Origin: Dermatemys mawii
Taxonomy: Eukaryota; Chordata; Testudines; Dermatemydidae
Assembly (NCBI GenBank): GCA_007922305.1
Contig: ML677343.1
Coordinates: forward strand, 35,223,541 to 35,287,540
Reading direction: 5' to 3'
Length of the DNA: 64,000 bases
This document shows positions 57,113 to 64,000 of the stretch, piece by piece. The notes under the pieces are model-generated. The model searched no databases and was not told the origin of the DNA. It saw nothing but the letters and a program-made list of their open reading frames with translations. The position numbers and the translations under genes were made by a program. Each line of letters begins with the position of its first letter. Position 1 is the stretch's first letter.

Positions 57113-57802
57113 CTTAGGGCTTGGCTACATTTGCAAGTTAGAGCGCACTAAAGCCACACAGTGAACTCTAACTCACATCCTGTCCACACTGGCACGGCAA
57201 GTAGAGCGCTTTGACTCTGTGGCTAGAGCGCTCCTGGTACTCCACTTCGAGGGGGGGATTGACATCTGATGCATATTGGCTGAGATGCCCCAGAATCAAT
57301 GTGAACGATTTGTTGTGTTACTGCGCTCTGATTGACTTTCGGAAATGTTCCATGATCCCCTTAAATCAAGTGGCCACTCTCGTCATTGTTTTGAACTGGC
57401 TGTAGGAATTCAGATATGCCCTTTCAAAACTCCATTTCTGACAATCGGCATGCTTATCTGCCCCAAGACAAAGCAAACATTACTGAAGAATGTTGCTTGC
57501 TTTAAGTGAGTGAGTGAGAGTGGAGGGGTGTCTGAACTTACAAGACAGCATGCTGACACACTCTCAACACCCCCAAAACCCACTCTCTCTCCCCCCACAT
57601 ACACACAGCGCACTCCCAGTCACACCCCACCCCCTGCATATGAAAAGCATGTTGCAGCCACTTGAATGCTGGGAGAGCTGCCCATAATGCACCTCTCCCA
57701 ATGCTGCTGCAAGTGCTACAGATGTGGATTTCCCTACTGTGCTCTCCGAAAGCTGGTTTAACTCAAAGCGCTCTACATCTGCAAGTGTAGCCATGCCCTT
57801 AG
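57113..57802. mobile_element. Non-autonomous DNA transposon, CTTAGGGC termini
   Basis: The left end CTTAGGGCTTGGCTACATTT and the complement of the right end, CTAAGGGCATGGCTACACTT, form a terminal inverted repeat that continues tgcaagttagagcgc. The agcgct motif recurs inside. It resembles the element at 49811-50494. No coding region and no clear target duplication. Confidence 0.8.
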
Positions 57803-58244
57803 CTAATTCCCCATCCTGCGCTGTGAATTTCTTTTGTCTTAAAAAGAAGTGGCATTGGACTTCAACAATAACAACTCAAACCCAACCACCTAAAATTGGC
57901 TCTTTTTTTTCCCTAACAAGATCATCTTTTATACCATCTAAAAGAGGTTTGAGCAATTAATTTTTAATATAGGAGGGCTATACAGTCCTAAGGCCATAGC
58001 TTTTCTTTGAGAAGAGACGTTCGGGAACATTTACTGAAGTGTCCACTGCCAGAGAAGATCTTCAAAGTTCAGGTAAGCTAATGGGGCTCATGGCCTCTCT
58101 CACATACATATGACACTTCTTGCACATCAGCAGTTGAGGCCACTACAGCATCAGCTGGCAGCAAAATTCACTCCAGATGTGGAAATATGGGAACGCTGAT
58201 TAGTATTTCTCCAAAAGTCCTCAGGAGAGAGGGGAGATCTCAGA

Positions 58245-58640
58245 CCATAGGAATATAGAAACTTCCAGACTAGATTAGATCAGGGCCCATCTACTTCAGG
58301 ATCCTGTCTCTGATGGTAACCAGTATCAGCTATGTTAGAGGAAAATGCAAGAAACTCCTCTATGGAAGATTATGGATTAACCTGCCTGCAGGCAAAGCTT
58401 CTTTCGATCTCCTTTCATGCAGAGGCTGGTGTATGCCCTGAATGAAGCCTGAGTGTTTCTGTGCCACATGCCTTCTGAAAATTTTGTAGGTTTGGGGTTT
58501 TTTGTTTGATTATTGAATTTTGATCCTTATAAATGTCTAAAGCTTTTCTGAAGCCTGCTAAGCTCTTGTTCTCAATGAGATCTTGTGGCAAGGAATTCCA
58601 ATGGCTAATCTTGTGTTGTGTGAAAAGGATTTCCTTTCAT
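58245..58640 (-). mobile_element. CR1 LINE 3' end
   Basis: Reverse-oriented CR1 text: ccataggaatatagaaactt, then a gatcagggcccatctacttc block and aggatcctgtctctgatggt. It runs to about 58640. Non-coding 3' part, diverged. Confidence 0.7.
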
Positions 58641-59739
58641 CAATTTTAAATGGCTGAAGGGAGTTCATCTCAGTCCTCTTTTTCCCAATGTTTTGATCAT
58701 CCAGTCGGGGCCGAGGGAGTCCGTCTCCAGGAATTGACTGTTCACTGTTGGTGGAATGTGAGGGATGTGCCGATGTTCTGTAGCTGAGGTAAGGGAGCCA
58801 ATACATATTTTCACTGATCAAAGCTTGGATTTTTCCAGAGCTCGCGGATAGCACAGTAGCAGTGTATTGCATCAACAAGCAGAGAGGGAGCTCGCTGCCA
58901 GCCATTCTTTCAGGAGGCGATGGCTCTGTGGGACTGGTGCCAGGCTCTTCAAGTGCCCTTGATGACTATATATCTGGCAGGCACAGGCACACATGCTAGC
59001 AAACAACCTCATCACAGGCATCATGGACAACAAGTACTCCTTGAAACAAACCATTTAAAACAAAACAAAAATCACCCCTCTCTTTTTCAAAGTATGTCAG
59101 GAGTAGACAGGTATCTCACTGTTTCCTTTTGTTAAAAAAAGGCTAACTATCTAACTGAGGAGAGCACAATGCCTGTATAATATCCAGTGGATCTGAAGCT
59201 ATCTCTTGAGGGTAAGTCTGTGTTCTCTGCTCGTTGTTTCCTTTTCAAATTGGTTCACGTCCTGTAGTACTCTGGCTGAGACGTGTTCTGATATGAAGTT
59301 CTTTCTGGTCTGGTTGAGCCGTTCAATTTATTGTGACCTTTACTGGATTTGTCTGTGCTTTCATGGTTGCCTTTTTGGCCAGTATTAACAACACTAACAG
59401 AGTTTTGATATCCACTTCATGAATTCGTAATGTAATTAATTCCAAGGATACACAATTGTGATATTTTACGAACAATTTCTATTATGTCCTTTTACAGCGT
59501 CTGTTACTTCTGCCCACAAAGTTTGTTAGTTGGCGTGACCATTATATGTGAAACTAGGAGGCTTCTTGTCATTTACATTTATTGCAAATATTGCAATCTT
59601 CTTTTCGGAGTATTCTGTCCTGTAATTCTGGAGAAATATAGTCATAGGGCTTTTCAGGCTTTTATGTTTCTTCTTTCAAGAAATGGGGCTGTCTGTCCTA
59701 TAAGCTTTTTTGTGGCAAACAGCATTGCAGTGTGTCCTT
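58641..59739. other. No gene recognised
   Basis: No supported feature. The 157-codon frame at 59484-59957 is discussed under rejected items; only its last third matches a DIRS1-like relic. Confidence 0.35.
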
Positions 59740-60010
59740 GGATCCATTCCAGAGCAGGGATGGACTTATGGGGATTTGGTTTCAGATGTATTTCTGTTGG
59801 ACTAGAGCTTCTTTATGCCTTCCCATTGCTTCCACTGATATCAAAATGTTCTGACAAGATAGCACTCAGGTCAGCGTGTCCAGACATCATTGGTATAGGG
59901 CTCTACTCTCTCAGGAGTCTGTTCCTTCTGCTGGTATCATCAGAACTGCTGTTCTAGAAAGAAGTTCTGATCCGAATATGGTGCACCTTGCAGCTATTTC
60001 TGACCTGACA
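59740..60010 (+). pseudogene. DIRS1-like RT/RNase H tail
   Basis: The plus-strand reading VGLELLYAFPLLPLISKCSD (59795-59855) parallels the conserved LLYAFPPIPLLPRV-type block of DIRS1-like elements (compare 42690-42790). Surrounding frames are broken. Together with the recombinase tail at 62900-63720 it suggests one DIRS1-like copy split by the transposon at 60228-62765. Confidence 0.5.
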
Positions 60011-60279
60011 TGCTCTGTAGAAGTATAGGAGATTCTGGTGGAGTCCCAACTGTCACTTTGATCCAGATTTTTAAAGGCAATTGCTCTTTGTTGCACTTAA
60101 AAGTCAAAATCCTATTGACAGTCAAGGAGATTTCTGGCTCCTAAGTGCCTAAATTCCTTTTGAAAATGAAACTTGGGCTTCTAAATCATTTAAGCATTGC
60201 AATGCTGAGCACAGCAATGCCTAACAGCACTGGTCTACAATTTTTTAGAAGTCGTCTGCTTCAGAGATAAAATGTGATA

Positions 60280-60285
60280 TTTATT
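60280..60285 (-). terminator. Polyadenylation signal of the transposase gene
   Basis: AATAAA on the minus strand, about 290 nt after the stop codon of the 560-residue frame and still inside the element. Confidence 0.5.
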
Positions 60286-60572
60286 ATGTATTTTGATGTG
60301 CTGAATTCAAATATGACAATTAAAAGAACTGATTGGCTACTGTTTCTGAGATATTTAAGTTTTTACATTTTATGTCTGTGTATATTGTGTAGATAGTAGA
60401 GTTTTAATCATAAATTGTAAACCTAGGTCTTTTCATGTGTTTATGGTTGCTTTACATGATAATATTTCACCTGTCCTGTTTATGTAACACTTTAAAAATC
60501 AGCAAAAGGGTTATATAAATAAAACGTATTATGAAACAAAAGGCAAAAAACTATTATGTACATAGTTTAGTC

Positions 60573-62255
60573 TTATTCAGTGTCTACTCGGCGCTTCTTG
60601 GCTCGTCTCTTGTATTCATTAAATGGAGCATCTCTTGTCACTGTCCAGCAATAGTCTGCAAGCATTGATGGGCTCCATTTGCCCTGATAGTGTTTCTCCA
60701 TTGTTGCAATGTCCTGGTGAAATCGTTTGCCATGCTCGTCGCTCACTGCTCTGCAGTTCGGTGGGAAAAAATCTAGATGAGAGTGCAAAAAATGTATCTT
60801 TAGTGACATGTTGCAACCAAGGCTTTGGTAGGCCTTGAGGAGGATTTCCACCAACAACCTGTAGTTGTCTGCCTTGTTGTTTCCGAGAAAATGTATTGCC
60901 ACTGACTGGAAGGCTTTCCATGCTGTCTTTTCCTTGCCACGCAGGTCAAATTCATCATCTCGAAGAAGTTCACGAATCTGAGGACCAACAAAGACACCTT
61001 CCTTTATCTTAGCTTCACTTAACCTTGGAAATTTTCCACGGAGGTACTTGAAAGCTGCTTGTGTTTTGTCAATGGCCTTGACAAAGTTCTTCATCAGACC
61101 CAGCTTGATGTGTAAGGGTGGTAACAAAATCTTCCTTGATTCAACAAGTGGTGGATGCTGAACACTTTTCCTCCCAGGCTCCAATGACTGTCGGAGTGGC
61201 CAATCTTTCTTGATGTAGTGGGAATCTCTTGCACGACTATGCCATTCGCAGAGAAAACAGCAGTACTTTGTGTATCCAATCTGCAGACCAAGCAAGAGAG
61301 CAACAACCTTCAAATCGCCACAAAGCTGCCGCTGATGTTGGTCATAGTTTATGCACCTCAAAAGTTGTTTCATGTTGTCATAGGTTTCCTTCATATGGAC
61401 TGCATGGCCAACTGGAATTGATGGCAAAACATTGCCATTATGCAGCAAAACAGCTTTAAGACTCGTCTTCGATGAATCAATGAAGAGTCTCCACTCATCT
61501 GGATTATGAACGATATTGAGGGCTGCCATCACACCATCGATGTTGTTGCAGGCTACAAGATCACCTTCCATGAAGAAGAATGGGACAAGATCCTTTTGAC
61601 GGTCACGAAACATGGAAACCCTAACATCACCTGCCAGGAGATTCCACTGCTGTAGTCTGGAGCCCAACAGCTCTGCTTTATCCTTGGGTAGTTCCAAATC
61701 CCTGACAAGGTCATTCAGTTCAGCTTGTGTTATGAGGTGTGGTTCAGAGGTGGAGGATGGGAGAAAATGTGGGTCCTGTGACATTGATGGTTCAGCACCA
61801 GAAGTTTCATCCTCTTCCTCGTCTGACTCAAGTGAGAATGATTCTGGTGCATCAGGAACCGGCAGTCCTTCTCCGTGGGGTATTGGGCGTATAGCTGATG
61901 GAATGTTTGGGTAATGCACAGTCCACTTTTTCTTCTTTGACACACCTTTCCCAACTGGAGGCACCATGCAGAAGTAACAATTGCTGGTATGATCTGTTGG
62001 TTCTCTCCAAATCATTGGCACTGCAAAAGGCATAGATTTCCTTTTCCTGTTCAACCACTGGCGAAGATTTGTTGCACAAGTGTTGCAGCATATGTGTGGG
62101 GCCCACCTCTTGTCCTGATCTCCAATTTTGCAGCCAAAATAAAGGTGATAGGCTTTCTTAACCATAGTGGTTATACTGCGCTTTTGTGATGCAAAAGTCA
62201 CTTCACCACAAACATAGCAGAAGTTATCTGCACTGTTCACACAAGTACGAGGCAT
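60573..62255 (-). CDS. Single-exon zinc-finger/DDE-like transposase, 560 residues, uninterrupted
   Basis: The protein starts MPRTCVNSAD and has no stop or frameshift. Cysteine pairs CYVC (13-16), CCNTC (56-60) and CYFC (93-96) suggest an N-terminal zinc-binding domain. An acidic Ser/Glu-rich stretch (140-155) follows. The C-terminal part has LFIDSSKTSLKAVLLHNGN (D260), LCGDLKV (D314), a CCFLCEWHSRAR cysteine/histidine block (332-341), LHIKLGLMKNFVKA (381-394) and HSHLDFF then SDEHGKRFHQDI (D506, E507). I take D260, D314 and D506/E507 as candidate catalytic residues. The family occurs, usually unnamed, in arthropods, cnidarians and reptiles; from memory some members are called Cc8L18.2-like after a bracovirus gene. 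It ends in a basic tail (KRRAKKRRVDTE), a possible nuclear localisation signal. The Met at 62255 is the natural start, just before CYVC. Confidence 0.85.
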   Translation of the reverse strand: MPRTCVNSADNFCYVCGEVTFASQKRSITTMVKKAYHLYFGCKIGDQDKRWAPHICCNTCATNLRQWLNRKRKSMPFAVPMIWREPTDHTSNCYFCMVPPVGKGVSKKKKWTVHYPNIPSAIRPIPHGEGLPVPDAPESFSLESDEEEDETSGAEPSMSQDPHFLPSSTSEPHLITQAELNDLVRDLELPKDKAELLGSRLQQWNLLAGDVRVSMFRDRQKDLVPFFFMEGDLVACNNIDGVMAALNIVHNPDEWRLFIDSSKTSLKAVLLHNGNVLPSIPVGHAVHMKETYDNMKQLLRCINYDQHQRQLCGDLKVVALLLGLQIGYTKYCCFLCEWHSRARDSHYIKKDWPLRQSLEPGRKSVQHPPLVESRKILLPPLHIKLGLMKNFVKAIDKTQAAFKYLRGKFPRLSEAKIKEGVFVGPQIRELLRDDEFDLRGKEKTAWKAFQSVAIHFLGNNKADNYRLLVEILLKAYQSLGCNMSLKIHFLHSHLDFFPPNCRAVSDEHGKRFHQDIATMEKHYQGKWSPSMLADYCWTVTRDAPFNEYKRRAKKRRVDTE

Positions 62256-62392
62256 CTCTGCTCACTTTGGCTAAACAGAAACATGTCCCTTTGCAAAATC
62301 AAACACTGACAAATAAGAGAGCACGACACTGTGTGATTTCTAGAGCTGATATAGGGCAATTTGTTCAGCAGAGTGATGTAAGCTTCGTTATG

Positions 62393-62474
62393 ATTGCATC
62401 ATCCATGACTTCTAGGAATAACATGATGCAATTCATATCATGTATGATGCAATACGAGCTTCAGATTGCATCAT
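62393..62474. promoter_or_regulatory. Four alternating copies of a 10-bp motif, possible transposase-binding sites
   Basis: ATTGCATCAT occurs at 62393-62402 and 62465-62474. Its complement ATGATGCAAT occurs at 62423-62432 and 62444-62453. All four are exact. The order + - - + within 82 bp, between the gene start and the terminal repeat, resembles subterminal transposase-binding arrays. It could also serve the transposase promoter. Confidence 0.6.
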
Positions 62475-62899
62475 TCATTGTTTTGTCTAAAAAGCAAGTA
62501 CTGTCCAAACCCAGTCATAGATTTATTCATAGATCCAGTCAAAGATGTATTTTAGTCATTTCTGGTTTAAATTGAGATCCCTTCCCTTTATAACTCACTT
62601 ATCGTCCGCCATTCCCATGTCAAGGGTCATATATACTGACCCAATAGCATATCTTGAAAACTAGAGCCAATCAACAATTTTAAGCATCATTTTCGTTCTC
62701 AGTGACCCAGAATTAGTAAAGTTTGACTACGTTTATTTCAGAAGCATTTTGGCTGTAGAGCAGTGTAACCTTTAAAAGTCTGGGCCTTACACTGAAAAGC
62801 TTTCTCATTGGGCAGTAGATAATTGTCTGTGTTCTGTGTTCATTTAATCTGTTATGGGGTATTTATTGTACCTGTTTGTTTTTTTTCATTTTCAGCTCT

Positions 62900-63720
62900 T
62901 GCCCTCTGTCAAGATGTACTGTTTGTTCTTCTAGTGAATTATTTGCCACTGACCATTCTTCAGCATTCCACCGTAACCCAATTCCTCATTAATGTCTTCT
63001 CCTTAGTCTGAGAACTGTTCTCTCATGGGAATAGAACTTGGTCCCATTCACCTTCTGAGCCTTGGGAGGATGTTCTTTGTGCCACTTGTTACTAACCACA
63101 GCAATTTTTTCACAGTTCTATATGAAAAAGTGATCAATTTGTAGCCGTCAGTACCTGATCCTCCTATCACCATCTGCTATGGGAACAGTGTTGTCCTGCA
63201 TCCTTTTAATCTTTGAGATGTCTGAGTTACACCTGAATCAGATCACTAATCTCACCATATTCTTCCGCAAACCTTGTTTTAAGGAAATTAATTCCATACC
63301 GTAGGTGCCAGGAGGGCGTTGTGTTTTTATTCAGATTTAGGAAGTTTTCAAGGCTTTGCTGGCTGTTGGGATATAAAGGGAATGCCATTTCCACTCAGTG
63401 CCTCTCTATGTGGATTAGGCTGAGCACTAAGACATGTTTATAAGTAAGGTAGGCTGTCAATATGTTACGAACATAGAGTTTACTCTACCGGATCTAAAGC
63501 AAAATTGATGGTCCACCTTGGTAATATTGACCATCATAGAGATCTGCAGGGCTGCTAAGTGGAGTTCTGCACAATCCTTTATGCACTACTACTCTTTTGA
63601 TTTGTCATCTAGATCTGATGCTGGCTTTGGGAGGGAGTTCTGCAATTCTTGTTTGGTTGGAATTCCTTGCCCATCTTCCTAGAGATTATATTGCTAACAA
63701 GTGGGAATATGCAGAAACCA
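62900..63720 (+). pseudogene. DIRS1-like tyrosine recombinase relic
   Basis: Plus-strand pieces in mixed frames read TILQHSTVTQFLINVFSL (about 62958-63010) and a FFRKPCFKEINS block near 63261-63296. Then come ARRALCFYSDL (63313-63345) and IEICRAAKWSSAQSFMHYYS followed by SDAGFGREF (63540-63640). The last two match the C-terminal catalytic region of DIRS1-like recombinases, where Tyr residues in the MHYYS segment lie at the expected nucleophile position. A tagttatccgtaactctgac segment at 63738-63757, like the terminal repeats at 18578 and 37409, follows. Frameshifts and stops abound. Confidence 0.7.
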
Positions 63721-63765
63721 CTTCAACAAGAAAATTTAGTTATCCGTAACTCTGACTCTTTAAGA

Positions 63766-64000
63766 CAGATGTGAGCAAACTATGGCCCACAGGCCACATC
63801 CAGCCCATGGGACCATTCTGTCCAGCCTCTGAGCTCCCAGCTGAGAAGACTAGCCCCTGGCCCCTCCTCACTGTCCTCCCTTCCCTGCAGTCTTAGCTTT
63901 CCGCCTTGGCAGCACTCTGGGTGGTGGGGCTGCGTGCTCCTGAGGGGCAGTGCGGCATCCTGTCCGGCTCCGTCTGGGCAGCGCAGCTGCCATACATGCT
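63766..64000 (+). mobile_element. hAT (Charlie-like) element, left end, runs off the window
   Basis: The left end CAGATGTGAGCAAACTATGG, then cccacaggccacatccagcc, is the same terminus as the complete element at 15972 (CAGGGGTGGGGAAACTACGG). The GC-rich interior continues to the window edge. The right end and duplication are outside. Confidence 0.85.

Larger units (their letters stand above)
60228..62765 (-). mobile_element. Intact-looking DNA transposon with CACTG termini
   Basis: The left end CACTGGTCTACA (60228-60239) and the complement of the right end, CACTGCTCTACA (62765-62754), match at 11 of 12 positions. Weaker inverted similarity continues inward: TGCTTC..A.ATAAA about 30 bp in, then GATTGGCT...GTTT...AGATAT at 60331-60356 against 62672-62647. 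A single 560-residue open frame fills most of the element. Termini beginning CACTG and a DDE-like protein suggest the CMC (CACTA/Mirage/Chapaev) group, as an inference. A clean target duplication was not found: taac occurs next to the right end (62766-62769) and two bases away from the left end (60222-60225). Confidence 0.8.

Noticed and set aside
59484..59957. A 157-codon plus-strand frame rich in hydrophobic residues
   Set aside because: No splice context or membrane-protein family. The C-terminal third is a DIRS1-like relic, the rest is AT-rich chance.
60619..62106. Shorter frames on both strands overlapping the 560-codon gene
   Set aside because: Shadows of the real minus-strand frame.
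62393..62474. CRISPR-like or satellite array
   Set aside because: Only four 10-bp motifs in mixed orientation, with unequal spacers. Not a CRISPR array or satellite.
1..64000. tRNA or rRNA genes, bacterial operons, prophage
   Set aside because: No cloverleaf with intact internal promoter boxes, no rRNA segments and no operon-like gene packing were seen. The window is vertebrate repeat-rich DNA.

Overview
The window looks like nuclear DNA of a reptile, most likely a turtle. It has no bacterial gene organisation: there are no operons, and long coding frames are almost absent. The sequence is a dense layering of broken CR1 LINEs with hAT, pogo/Tigger and Harbinger DNA transposons, Penelope-like elements (PLEs), DIRS1-like tyrosine-recombinase retroelements and Ty3/gypsy LTR elements. 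That mix is familiar from chelonian genomes. The species call is an inference from repeat content, not a database match.

Layout. 0-8 kb: a PLE GIY-YIG fragment, a hAT element, an old gypsy protease/RT relic, a HARBI1-like Harbinger relic and a decayed hAT transposase. 8-21 kb: CR1 pieces, two GC-rich hAT non-autonomous elements, a DIRS1-like recombinase tail with its terminal repeat, and a PLE inverted pair bounded by a 12-bp duplication. 22.6-27.4 kb: one well supported plus-strand coiled-coil exon (22627-22755) and a second candidate (27243-27344), the only signs of a host gene; most of the window could be its introns. 27.5-32 kb: a possible conserved noncoding block, a pogo-type MITE, and a CR1 copy split by a solo LTR. 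32.9-37.7 kb: a rearranged gypsy element (LTR, gag, a second LTR, integrase halves on opposite strands) next to a DIRS1-like recombinase with its terminal repeat. 38-50 kb: more hAT, CR1 and DIRS1 fragments, a second possible conserved noncoding block near 44.7 kb, and an LTR beside a DNA transposon. 51-58 kb: a CR1 copy carrying two later DNA-transposon insertions, an RTE-like LINE end and another DNA transposon.

60.2-62.8 kb holds the standout. It is a 2.5-kb DNA element with imperfect terminal inverted repeats starting CACTG, and it encodes one uninterrupted 560-residue zinc-finger/DDE-like protein on the minus strand. All other transposon coding sequence here is broken, so this element is either young or preserved by selection. 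DIRS1-like sequence on both sides suggests it landed inside an older DIRS1-like element. The window closes with the start of another hAT element.

Most insertion boundaries were read directly from target-site duplications, and these give a relative order of events at several nested loci. Superfamily names come from remembered protein and terminal motifs; no search was run.
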